Program-made: the position numbers and the translations under genes
Notes under the pieces: model-generated
The model's input: only the letters and a program-made list of their open reading frames with translations
Told to the model about the DNA's origin: nothing
The model's database searches: none
Origin: Chrysemys picta bellii
Lineage: Eukaryota > Chordata > Testudines > Emydidae
Assembly (NCBI RefSeq): GCF_011386835.1
Contig: NC_088801.1
Location: 19,454,824 to 19,518,823 of the forward strand
DNA length: 64,000 nucleotides
Direction of reading: 5' to 3'
In this document: piece by piece, positions 1 to 11,125 of the stretch
Layout: each line of letters opens with the position of its first letter
How positions within the stretch are numbered: the first letter of the stretch is position 1

Positions 1-11
1 CTCAGGTAAGA
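1..11 (+). other. possible end of an upstream THSD7-type exon with 5' splice donor
   Basis: The first bases read CTCAG followed by GTAAGA, a near-perfect vertebrate 5' splice donor. The next exon, at 4843, needs one base carried over, so CTCA plus G would leave a phase-1 end and give Ser-Val across the junction. Only five candidate exon bases are visible, so chance cannot be excluded. Confidence 0.3.
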
Positions 12-1734
12 AACCTGCCCTTTCTTATCAAAAGGACCTGATTTGAGAAGATGACGAAGAATGTACCTCCACAGTGTGAAATATATTCAAGCACGCCTGT
101 GTCAAATCTGCATTGTTGGGATGTTGAGCTATTGATCTAACATTCTGTGAGCAGAATTTATAAGATTAAAGTCACATAATAGAATAATAAATATGTAACA
201 GCTGGCTTCTTCAATAGAAACCCTTTAGAAGCAAGACTGAAAACGATTTTACGCAAATCTTTGGGGTGTAAAGCTGGCATGCTTTAAATTTGTAATTCAG
301 GATCTTAAGGGTTTAAATTCATGAGGGAAAGCAACCTATTTATCACAGAGGTATAACATTTTTAGTTCTCAGATGTCTGGGAGCTAGTTGAAGTGAAAGG
401 AGCAGATTATATAGAAAACATTTTGAAGGTAAAATATTTAACTTTTTTAAAAATGTGACTTGTTTCTCATGAAGGTATTTGATATGACATGTAATATTTA
501 CTCCATTATTACTGGTGCATTTATTTATAGGGCTGTTTATTATATGGTAAGTAGTTAGTCTGCTTCACCCAATCAATTTGCATGAGACTGTAGATTTTAG
601 TTCAGTTTCTTATCTTTTAAGTCTAAAAAAATCAAGTGCACATATTTATATTTTAGGGCCATTTATGCCACTGGAATATGCAAGTCATTCACAGCCCGGT
701 GATAAGGGCATTATATATTTTCTTATTATAAAAACAAAATGACTTAATTTCTCTTTGTTGACCACACTGGAACATCCACAAAGAAAAGGACAGTCACAAA
801 AAATGAAGTTTTACTTAGAATAAAAATATCCTAATTTTAAACCATTAGTGGAGGGCTAATCTCACACTGTTCCAAGGTTTGGTTCAGAGCCTTTCCTGAA
901 GTGTATCCAAAACTTCTGGATTCCCTTCCCTTTCTTCTTCATGACTTCTCTGGCAATGTGACTTCTAAGTACATTGTGGCCTTTTCTCAAAGCTTTCTAG
1001 TATCCTATGACCCTTGCTTTTTTCTAACCAATCATCAACAAGCTACCTGCACACCCTCTCTTCCCATGGTCACCTTCATTGGTCCCCAGTATCCCTACTC
1101 CCTTAAGACTCTTCCAATAGATTCTCAGCTGCATCCCTCCTACCTTCTGCAGGTCAGTCATAATACTTACAATAATAAGCACTATGCCCCATTGTAAATG
1201 TTTGCCAGATATATTTCTGTTGTGGTAGCGCTGAGATACACCAAGCAGGATTGGGACCACGTTGTACTAGGAGGTGAACAAACACAGGAAGACCTCTTTT
1301 CTCCTCCGAAAAGTTTATAATGTCAATTCATGTAGCCGGACTTCCTGATTGTTCCTAAATGTACTGAATCACTGGTGCTTCTGGCAACCTATTATTAACT
1401 TCTTTCCATGCTGAGATTAGCCTTTTATTTATACTATGAAGTAGTTTTCAGTTGATAATGGGACTTTACTTCTCACCTTGTGGCTTCCAATTTTTTTTAA
1501 ATGCATAAAAAAATCCCTTTCTATCAGACACAGGATGCAGCAAGTTTCCTTAACAGTCTCATGTGAGGAGGCATTTCTAAGCTAAAAAAAATGACCCAGT
1601 TATCCTTTGTCCACTATTTTGTCGTCACTATCAAAACCGTGTCTTTCGGGCTGGAGACGTATGACTTGCCTTTACAGAGTTGTGATTATTTGTTTCTATT
1701 GTATACCATGTAGGTGTTTTATATTGTAATTCAG
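12..1734. other. intronic sequence, nothing recognised
   Basis: AT-rich sequence with no supported exon or repeat. The short open frames on both strands at 901-1260 lack any recognisable protein signature and overlap each other, so they are treated as chance. Confidence 0.6.
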
Positions 1735-1860
1735 TCTTCAATGATTTTCTCAACTAATTTCCTCTAGTACTGAAATAAGAGTCACTGGCCTATATTTCCT
1801 GGCGTCACCAATAACAACTTTTAAAAATGGATATTATCCCTTTCTTGGCCTCTGGTAAAT
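1735..1860 (-). repeat. old LINE fragment, CR1/L3-like reverse transcriptase region
   Basis: The stretch resembles the reverse complement of LINE reverse-transcriptase sequence. It aligns by eye with the minus-strand LINE at about 63410-63530: the order 'aactaatttcct', 'ggcctatatttcctgg', 'ttttaaaaatgg', 'cctctggta' matches that copy. It is heavily diverged, with no open frame. Confidence 0.45.
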
Positions 1861-4564
1861 AACTAACTCTGTATGGTTCTGCCAAACATTAAATATATAT
1901 TGACTTCTGTTGTGGTGGATATCAAGATGTATTGTCCTGAGAGGTGAATACTGACTAAGGTGAAGGCAAAGTTGAGATACTCCTTAAGGGACAATAAATC
2001 TTGACATTGTCACATTGTTATGTGTGTTCGAAATAGGCTTGTCACAGATACCTAGAAACTTCTCCGTTCTGGCCATGAATTTCTGATATGTTTAGGTGTT
2101 CATTTTAAACTAACAATCTTAAGAGAGATGAAGTTAAAAGTCCAGGAGAAAGTATCATTTACCTTCTGGGAGGAGTGAAAAATAGTTTTGGGAAGACTTT
2201 CTGTAGTCAGGATGTGCATTCACTCTCTGATTGGTTAACATTGTTCTTTATCTCAGTATTGCCGTGTGTGAATGTAAATAGTCGAAACTCCCTGCATCAG
2301 TGTGACTATATTTATTAGCCCAGAATTAATTTATATAAGTCACTGCTGTAGAACTGGGCAGTGTTTCAAAGAGTTACAAGATTTGCATTCAATTGAGTTC
2401 TCAGGCTTATACTACAGATCCAGAAGAACATCGGATTTTTAAAAATATGAACAAACATAATCTATAGTAAATGGGCTGCTATTTGATTCAGGGGCATTGA
2501 CCCAGAAATTCTGAGAGGAAACACAAGTGTTAGCAAGCTGAAAATATGACATTTTTTCCCAAACAAAGTAAATGCCTTATTTACAGTACAAGTGCAATTA
2601 TCAAACAAGTTAGAAGATGCAATAAACCCTGACCCTTCCAATACACAGAGGTCTGTCCATTTATCACAGCAATACACTGAATTCTCTCCCACTGACCCTT
2701 TGCAATAGAACATCTTTGATCTAGAATGAACTATTTCTGCCTTGTAGGAAGTTGCATGTTTGCCAAATGACAAAACTCAATCAATGAAAAGAATCACAGA
2801 AAGAGACACTTTATTGTAACACTGAACAAAACTTTATTCAAATAAGGAAAACAGCATTATCCATAAAGGTATTAAGCCTCTTTTTCTCTGCTTTCCTGCA
2901 GAACCTTTACCCATCTCCTTCCTACCAGTTATCCTGCTACAGTTTTAAAGAAATACTATGTATATAGTCAGACAAATAAAAGCAAATAAAGCTCTGCTGG
3001 AACTCAGAACAGGGTCAATGAATGAACTGCATCCTTGAACTAGTGGGAGCCACCTTTGAGTTTGGGGTTGTCTGCCAATCAGATGGCTAGACAAATGATG
3101 GAACTCTTTTACAGATGGTCAGTTCTCTATTAGAGTTCACCTGGCCTTTGTGTGGCAAAAGAAGTAGTGCTTTTACAGCCACCATGTCTAGTCGAAATGA
3201 CTTAGTTCATTTAATACCGTAATGTGTGTTTATTAATGTAACCTATTCCTTTTTTTTCTTATTTCTGAAATATTTTGTTAAAAGTTTTCATTGCTGCAAT
3301 ATGCAGTAACTACTGGCAGGAATTTGGAGGACTTTTTGACATTTGACCATATCCATGTGCATATTTCTAATTCATCGAGGTATTTTTAGAAATTATATAT
3401 TCATACTCTAAACGTATGGATGATTGCTACCATTTTTATTTCAAAATAATGTCAAAAGATGCACAACATGGCTGAAATGAAACAGTTATACTAGAATGGG
3501 ATGTGACTTAATTCTTAGAGTTGACTCTCTGCCCTAAAACTGATTTGCTTTCATTTTTCCCAGTGTGTTACAAAAAATGATAAATTATTTTGCTAAACCT
3601 AGTGCTGAGGGGATATTAAGTAATGCAGGAAGCCTCTTGATAAAAAAAAAAGCCTTATGGTTAAAATTCTAATATTTATCTTACCCTTTCTGTCATTTGA
3701 CTTTTGCAATCTGTAGAAAAGGTCTATTTACTTTAGTAGTAAGGTGAATTGGATTCCTGCCAGCTTGGTGTAGTCCCTAAATGAATATGTCAAAGGCAAT
3801 ATTGTTTTTCAGAAATCATTCAGAAAGCAGTCTTTTTAACATTAATAGTATCTTTCATTAGTTTTGAATTAAATTTCATCTATTGCCATTTAATAGTACA
3901 GTTATATTGTAGAGTGCCTGAGGAGCAAGAGGTATGAATTCTGAGTCCATGACTTAGAATCTAAGTCGCTGCTCAGTGTTCCTGCATCTGAACTTGAAGT
4001 ACAAGCATGAGAGAATCTTGTGCATTAATGTTTGCTGAGACAAGCACCAAAGCCTTCTGTAAAAGCAATTTAAGACCATGGATTCCTTTAAGCATAAAAT
4101 GGTAGATCATCAGGAAGAAACAAAGAAATGTTTGCTAATACATATATCATATAGTTTTTGAAAACACTTTTCCAGTCAGTCCCATGGTCCCTTATTGAAT
4201 GCATTGTATGTAAATACATCTGGGCCATATCGTCTTCCAAGATGGAGAGTCTGCTGGTATTGTGCAATCTATCCATCATGCACAGCCATGGAGATCTACA
4301 TAATTAATGGTGTGAATGAGGGCAAGATTTGGAACAACAGTTGGAATTTAGTTAAACCAATGTGGTGCATGAGCTAGAGGAGAATGTAATTAATCACTTC
4401 ATCACCATTGGTTTCTGCAGTATTAATAGCAGTAAAATGTAAACACATTTTTTTCCTCTATAGCAAGTAGACCTGACCAGAATATTCACAGACCGTGGAT
4501 CTGCTGAGTAAGGTGTTTCAATTGTACATAGTTACTTTTAGAGAGAAAATACAGCTGGTACTCT
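1861..4564. other. intronic sequence, nothing recognised
   Basis: AT-rich unique-looking sequence. Short open frames at 2462-2773 and 4088-4377 have no domain signature and lack splice context. Confidence 0.6.
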
Positions 4565-4644
4565 GATTCAGCAGTCCAGTCCTAGACTGGAAAGCCCTTA
4601 AGCATGTGCTTAACATAAGCCTGCATTTAACTGCTTTGCTGAAT
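4565..4644. repeat. short palindromic MITE-like repeat
   Basis: It opens with GATTCAGCA and closes with TGCTGAAT, with 'ttaagcatgtgcttaa' between. This matches a small foldback repeat I recognise from turtle and crocodilian genomes. It ends about 200 bp upstream of the first clear exon. Confidence 0.4.
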
Positions 4645-4842
4645 AGGGATGGACTTAAGCAATGCTTAAATATTTTGCTTTAGAACATAAAACACTATGG
4701 GTCAGGTAGGTTCTTTTTTGCTGCTTAATTAGACCCTAGCAGATTGGGTTTGCTCTAGGAAACAAATGCCAATAGTAAATTCAGAAGCTCTGTGACGTTT
4801 ATATGAATGAAACTACAGTCCATAACTTTTTTTCCTGTTTAG

Positions 4843-4998
4843 TCACTAGGCCTGTTGACAAGAAACTATGTGTTGGCCCTGCTCCCTCTGCCTCCCAGCT
4901 GTGCAACGTTCCATGTTCTTCTGACTGTCTGGTTTCTGCCTGGTCTGCATGGGGACCCTGTGTTCATGAGAACTGCCAGGATCACCAGGGACGAAAAG
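4843..4998 (+). CDS. THSD7B: THSD7B-like coding exon (thrombospondin type-1 repeats), exon A
   Basis: This internal exon of 156 bp (52 codons) encodes the end of one thrombospondin type-1 repeat and the start of the next. Known role of the family: large single-pass membrane proteins with many extracellular TSP1 repeats. The acceptor is 'tttcctgtttag' at 4831-4842 and the donor is gtgatt at 4999; both ends are phase 1. The frame holds six cysteines (LC, QLC, VPC, SDC, GPC, ENC) and the WSAW motif typical of C-mannosylated TSP1 repeats. The protein runs on without a gap into the exon at 7330, giving ...GRKG|FRMRQRQ. The match to THSD7B versus THSD7A rests on remembered family sequence. No start codon belongs to this exon. 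Confidence 0.85.
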
Positions 4999-6784
4999 GT
5001 GATTTAACTGTTTCTCTCATATGCTAGAGCCTGTAATTAGGTCTGAATTAAACTAAACGCCAGCATGTTAGGATAGGAATTTAAAACAATTGGATCCAAA
5101 TGTAGTTTCCTATTGAATTCCTTTGATATAAGTTGGAACCAACAGGTGGATCCTAGGGTAGAAAGTGGCCTTTGATGTTGTAGGCTATTGTTCTTGAAAA
5201 ATATGTGTGAGATCCTCATCCCTACTCCAGCCCCTCCACATTTGGTAAAAGGGCTAGAGAGACATAGAGGGGCTTTAAAAGTCTTCTGAGAACTGTCTCA
5301 AAAGTCCTGGTGTAGGGGGCACGCTGGGTGTGGAGCTGGAAGGCGGAAGGAGAATGTCAGGCTCAGAGTTGCAGCATGTAGCAGTGTGGAGATTCCGGGC
5401 AGTGCTGGGGGCTCATAGGGCAGCCTCGGAAGTCTGCTGCAATTTAGGCAGACATGAGAACCTGTCTAAATTATGCTGGGAGCAGCCCGCACCTCCAGGG
5501 TTGGGAGGATGCAAAGGTGGTTTAAAGCTACCTCAGCCCCACTTGCCCCTGGGCTGCGAGTTCTGTGCTGTGGCGGTGTGCAGCACAGAATCACCCCGTT
5601 AGTTTCTAAATGTATTCTCTATGTTAAGTATTTAAAGAATGGCCCTCATCAATCACATGCCAAGGGGCAAGTCTCCTCATTTGAAAATGTTGCCCAATGT
5701 TTTCAGAAAGTGGAATTTTTGTAATTGTGAGTTTTCTAAGATGGTTAGAGTTGGTTTGAATGTGTCAAGTAAAAAGGTCAAAAAAGGCCTTTTTGCAAAA
5801 ATGGAAATGTTTGTAAAATCATTTCATTTAAAACAATTTCTTTTTGCTTGTTGGAAAGTGTTGAAAGCAACCACTGAAGCAAATTCTGCTCATAGTTCTT
5901 TGGCATGGTTTTCCTCATATTTTGTTTCTTGGCCATGGAGTTTTGTGGCCTCCAACCACGCTCTGTCCCATGTCCTCTGTCTGGGATGTTGGTGTAGTAG
6001 AGACTCAGAGGGAAGTGTGCTGTTTTCTGAATCACCAGCCCTACTTTCTGCAGCACCAAATGTTTTCTCTAGAAGATTTCCATCCAGGTACGGACTTGCT
6101 TCCTCCAACTCTGCTGAGTCAATGAGTCCTAATGAGAACATTGCTTGATGCAGAATGGCTGAACACCATGGTAAATCCACCAATTCAAACCATGGATATA
6201 GCTAGTTTATACTCTATCATATCCAAAACAAACCCATGCTGAAAGACAATTACTTGCATACTAGCTCCACTATTGAATATAGCATCATGACTTCTGTTTT
6301 CATTCAAATGGCATTAAATTATGTACTCAGTTCTTTAATTATTTTTGTAACCTTTTTCTTCCAATATTAAATTTGAATCTCCCACTTTAAAAGGATGTTA
6401 TTTTGAGGGGGTCCAATATGAATTATATATCTTCAAAAAGCAGAGTAATTATTTCTCAGTAAACTGGTCTTTTGTATCTCAGAACAAGATTTTTCAATCT
6501 CAGAGTCCCAGAAGGAGGTTAACTGTGGTTTAGATTTTGAATTACTTGTTTGGTTGTCTTTATCTTTTTAAAATTGTATTGTCATCATGACATATATCGT
6601 TTTTACTTTATGTCCATGTATTTGGACATATGTTTTACATCCAAGTTCAGTGAAAAGGCATGTATTGGATCAAATGGCAGTGGAATTGGGGGATGGGTTG
6701 TGGTGGAAATCAAGACTCCTGGAATTCTGCAACCAACATTGTTTGCAGTGACAAAACTGTAAATAGAGAGAGATACATTCTGTC

Positions 6785-6808
6785 TTTTTTTTTTTTTTTT
6801 TTTTTTTT
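6785..6808. repeat. poly-T run (24 bp)
   Basis: Twenty-four consecutive T residues, about 40 bp left of the hAT target duplication. This could be the tail of a minus-strand retroposed copy or simple slippage. No retrotransposon body is evident beside it. Confidence 0.9.
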
Positions 6809-6850
6809 GCAAGGCCAGTGAGCTTGCAAATATTTAGAAGGCCTTATGAA

Positions 6851-7185
6851 TAAGGCTAAGATTTAGCCATGGGTATTTTTAGTAAAAGTCATGGACAATA
6901 AAAATCCACGGCCCCGTGACCTGTCCATGGCTTGTACTATATACCCCTGTCTAAATCTTGAGTGTTCCGGGGGGCTCCGGGAGTACAGCTGCTGGACTGG
7001 AGGGGGGGGTCTGGGGTGCCCACTGGTGCTCGGGGGGCGGAGGTGTAAGCGCAAGGGGCGGCCTGGGACTGGTGCCGCCACCATTGCTGGTCGGGGGTGG
7101 CAGTGCTGGCTCAGGACCGCCACTGCTGGCGGGGTGGGAGGCAGTGTGGCTGGAATCTGTGACCTCTCACAGACTCGTAGCCTTA
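6851..7185. mobile_element. non-autonomous hAT-like element with 8-bp target duplication
   Basis: The element starts TAAGGCTAAG and ends GTAGCCTTA and is flanked by the perfect 8-bp direct repeat CTTATGAA at 6843-6850 and 7186-7193. The interior is GC-rich on the right and contains the 'agtaaaagtcatgga' and 'ccgtgacctgtccatgg' segments of a turtle interspersed repeat. It has no coding capacity. Its right end lies about 144 bp upstream of the next exon. Confidence 0.8.
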
Positions 7186-7329
7186 CTTATGAACATTGCT
7201 ATACTGTTTTTTTTTTATTAAAAATACAGTTTGAAATGCCTTAGAATTCCACATGCCCTATATATCAACTTTTGCAGGCAAAATATCTTAATACTGATGA
7301 TAAAAAAATTCTCTGTTCTGTCTTTCTAG

Positions 7330-7527
7330 GATTTAGAATGAGACAAAGGCAGGTTATTATGGAACCCATTGGTATGTCTCAGGGTTGTCCACACTTAGTA
7401 GAATCTATTCCTTGTGAAGACCCAATGTGTTACCAGTGGGTCATTTCCGAAGGAGCCTGTGTACCTGATCATGGAAAATGTGGGCATGGAAATCGCATAC
7501 TGACAGCCATATGCAAGAACAATAAAG
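7330..7527 (+). CDS. THSD7B: THSD7B-like coding exon (thrombospondin type-1 repeats), exon B
   Basis: This internal exon of 198 bp (66 codons) is phase 1 at both ends, with acceptor 'tctttctag' and donor gtaggt at 7528. It completes the TSP1 repeat begun in the previous exon (GCPH, SIPC and PMC supply its last three cysteines) and starts another (GAC, GKC, AIC). The segment CPHLVESIPCEDPMC is what points most strongly to THSD7B over THSD7A. The YQW that opens the second repeat is not followed by a WxxW motif, so this repeat probably lacks tandem C-mannosylation sites. It joins in frame to the exon at 60957. Confidence 0.88.
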
Positions 7528-7837
7528 GTAGGTGCAGCTAATTTTAAGTTGGTCACCTTTAAATGTGCATCTTGTTTTGGGTGTTCCTTTAAAATCTATT
7601 TTTGTTAAAGGGCAATTGCAAGGACTTATTATTATAGCAGTGTATTTAATTTAATGTGAAACACCAGATTTTGGAATGGGATCTGGGTTTCCCCAAAGTC
7701 TAGAGCTATTATTATCTGGGATTCTGGTTTGAGCCCATCTCTGATTAAAATGAAATGACTCACTGCCGCAAGTCATTTATTGGTGTTATGACTTTCACCC
7801 CTCCCTAAAGTAATATATTAGCAGTGTAATATTAATG

Positions 7838-7964
7838 GCCTGATTCTGCCCATTTACTTCCTGCATTCATGTTGTAGTACTTATGCCAGTACTCTCATCG
7901 AGGTCAATAGGACTATTTGAATACGATTACTCAGCATGAGTAAGGGTGTCAGAATCAGGCTCTT
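7838..7964. repeat. palindromic MITE-like repeat
   Basis: The left end is GGCCTGATTCTGCC and the right end is GTGTCAGAATCAGGC, imperfect inverted copies, with a central 'gaggtcaatagga'. This is a common foldback design in turtle and crocodilian DNA. It has no coding capacity. Confidence 0.55.
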
Positions 7965-10900
7965 TGCATTTCCACTAACGTAGCACTAAATTCTTTCACA
8001 AAAAATCTGGAATACTTTTCTCATCATAACAGCTGTTTAAGAGAGCATACTGAGGAAAGCTTAGTTGTGCTGCCAAGATTAATTATGCTACAAGAATCTG
8101 ATGTTATGTAAATGAAAAGATTTGTGCTGAGTAATACTGTATTTACTTGCCAGCAGTTTGAGACCGACCTTGTGTTCAGTTTACAACCTGTTAATAACGC
8201 ATAAAGCACATATTTTATAGGAAGTTTACAAACAAGCAATGAGGGCTTATTTCTCATACGCAATTTGAAATGCAGCCAACAGTTTCATCAGTCTCGATAA
8301 GGTCAGTGTTGTCAGATCTCTAGATTATATTACGTAAGGCATGATTTTGCAGCCCTTAATCACAGTAAGTTGTACTATCGGGTCAAAACTGGCAAAGTTT
8401 GGAACTTGCCAGTTTAATGCTATATCTGAGATGGAGATGATTCTTCCATTGCATGGTGTTTGAAGCCATTACAGGAAACAGTTCCAAGTCTATAACAAGT
8501 TGAGTTAATTGGCATGTGTTTAAGAATATGTTGAGAGATATACTGCATTAGAACCTGATCAACAAATAAATAACAGCTGCTAATCTGCTGAAGAGCAAAG
8601 ATCCCTTTGAAATATGTATGAATGTGTATGTGGCTTTTTTGTGTTCTTAGACTTCGTGGGCCAAATCCTCAGCTGCTGTAAATAGCTCCAGTGGAGTTAG
8701 GGGGTAGCTGAGTGTCTTCTAAGTGGTCTCTGGGGTGATGTGATAATAATTTAGGCTGAATTCTGCAGTGACGTGTGAGCAGGTGGATCCTTGGGCTGGT
8801 GTGGAACCCCATTGAGGCTACCCACTGGTGCAACGGTTCACCTGTGTGCATCTTTTGGCAGGATTGGGGTCTTAAACTTGTGTCAACTTCAAACTCAGAA
8901 AAAACGTGCAAGGTCACAAAGTCACAAACCCGGGTGATCTCTGATCATGGCAGCATGTTGCTCTGTAGTAATGATACATGCCGAGACATCCCAATTTTGG
9001 GGCATCTCTCTGCTGGTTTGTCCAACAAGAAATTGGAAGTTTCAGTGTAGTTTTTTCACTTTCAGTCATTCAGCTCATGATGAGACATGTGGGAGGGTTT
9101 TTTTTTTGGTTCTGTCAGTTTTGCTTTCACGTTTACAGAGTGCTTTCCAGTTAGTCTCCTTGAGAATGGAAAAAATGTATATATTCTGAATGTCTACTGG
9201 AAGTGAGAGAGTGATTGAAACCTTTCTTCTAGCATTGCAAGAGTAGCACAAAAATCCCTTTTGAATTTCAGCTGGGGATTTTGGACAGTTTCTTTGTCAC
9301 TATAACTGAACATTTGTTTTGCTTGTCCAACCCTAATTTGGGAGATTTCACAAGACATACCATAGCTCATTTGACAGGTTGGAAACATTCATGGATGCTC
9401 TTTTAAAAGCTTCCTCAATCTCTATTGCAGTAGGATTTATTTACCACGGAGTCCTAGAAATCAAAGTTGAAAAAAGGGCTGTTTGTCTTGTTCATCCTTC
9501 TACGAATCTACTTAATACCATTAATTGCTTTGGTTATAGTTTCCAGTCCTTACACAGTGCTGTCTTAGGCAAAATTGCTATTGAAATCAATGGGCTATTT
9601 GCCTAAATAAGAACTGTGGGACTGAACATCAAAATTGCGCAGAGTCTTCAGTGGGACTAGTAACTAAATTGAGCTCTTAAGAGGAAGTTGTGACAAATCA
9701 CAAGGCACACCAGGTATGGCTGCAATAGCATAAAAGCAGTACTAATACTTAGAACTTGCATAGTTGATACATGTTCAAAGCACTGCATTAACTATTGTCC
9801 TGTTGTAAACCTTTAGCATAGCTGCTTCACATGCTGATAGGTTCATTAGTTTTTTCGATGTCTGCTGCTGCATCCTGAAATCCAGTCACTTGTCTAGTTC
9901 CCTGATGCCAGTGTGCTATCCAATATTGACATCAGTATTCAGCACTGCATACACCTTCAGGATTGCTGACTTGCTAAAGAGACAAAGAATAAATTATTTG
10001 GGCCCTGGAATGTTACAAAACCCTATTTCCTTGATGAATGTAATACCTCATTAACAATAAAGTTCAGGTTGTGACAGGTACATTGAATTTAGAATACTCT
10101 GGTGGTTCTGTGTATGCTTGCATACCCAATTTCTTCCTCTTGATATTAGTGCCAGCCTTTTCTCCATGACCCGTCTTTTTAATTATTACTATATGTCAGT
10201 TTATCTTTTTTAACATTTCAGGGACACTGTTCTGTCAACCCTTGCCCTGTTGGTAACTAATCTTGAAGAAACCACAAAAGTGACCATTAATATTTTCTGG
10301 AGTTCCAAATGTGTCCACATACCTAGCCCCAAGTGTCTTGATTTTATAATATAGATTAAAAATATTAGAGTAATCATTCACTTTGATTTCAGCTGCAGTT
10401 GTGATCTATATACGTTAATTTGCAATGCTCTTTCTTCAGGAACGGTAAAAATCTCCTTTTTCCTGTGACACTTCTAAAGGACTCTGGCGTAGGAAGGTCA
10501 AGCTTAGCTATGAATCCTCAGAGTTGTGTAAAGTAGCCATTTATTTGAGTACACAAGGTTTAGACAGAATGAGAACAGAGGGTTATTTCAGTGATGTATC
10601 TAAAGATTCCAGTGTTATAAGACAGTATCTTTTCTTAAGGGATACATACCAATTTCAATCACATTCCATTTAATTGTATTTCCTCTGTAATTAGACTAGA
10701 CATCTAGGATGTTTTTGTTTCTTAAATCTGCTATTCCAGGCAGAAGATGGCCATGTAATCCTGGTTTAGTGCCCATAGCTCAGGATGTCCACGGAGGTTC
10801 TGTAATTAGCAGTCAGAGCCCATATCTTTATAATTTGCTCTGTAGGTTTTTTTCATGGCTCAGTTATGGTTAGAGTTGTGGAGAGTGTAGGAGGATTACA

Positions 10901-10984
10901 GAGTTCATAATCTCTGTTCATAATCATCTAATTATCTTGTGCTCTGCCTGTCAGTTTATTGCATGTATTTGTTGACTCTCATTT
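7965..10984. other. intronic sequence, mostly unassigned
   Basis: The stretch at about 8660-8702 ('ccaaatcctcagctgctgt') resembles half of a palindromic reptile repeat. The rest shows no supported gene or repeat. Confidence 0.55.
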
Positions 10985-11125
10985 TATCCTTAGTTTGTAA
11001 ACTATTTGGGACAGCCCATCTTTTTGCTGTGTGTGAAAACAATGCCTGGCACAATAAGGGTGTGGAGGTGGGGAATCCTTGACTGATGCCCTGAAGCAGT
11101 ATTACAATACAAATAATATAATAAG
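10985..11125 (+). repeat. L2-like LINE 3' end fragment
   Basis: The order 'gtaaactatttgggacag', 'aatgcctggcacaataag', then an 'aatacaaataatataataa' tail matches the 3' end of L2-type LINEs as I remember it. The copy at about 44425-44540 is of the same kind. It is diverged and non-coding. Confidence 0.45.

Larger units (their letters stand above)
4999..7329 (+). other. THSD7B-like intron (2,331 bp)
   Basis: A phase-1 intron from donor gtgatt to acceptor 'tctttctag'. It carries a GC-rich, poorly defined block at about 5290-5600, a 24-bp T run, and a complete hAT miniature element. The 169-codon open frame at 5639-6148 overlaps frames on the other strand and shows no domain, so it is not called. 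The block near 5515-5545 shares an 18-of-21 match with 58896-58925, suggesting an unclassified repeat. Confidence 0.8.

Noticed and set aside
901..1260. Opposed frames of 98 and 78 codons
   Set aside because: Overlapping antisense pair without features; intronic location.
5639..6148. 169-codon open frame in the first intron
   Set aside because: It overlaps antisense frames, shows no domain or splice context, and the flanking exons join in frame without it.
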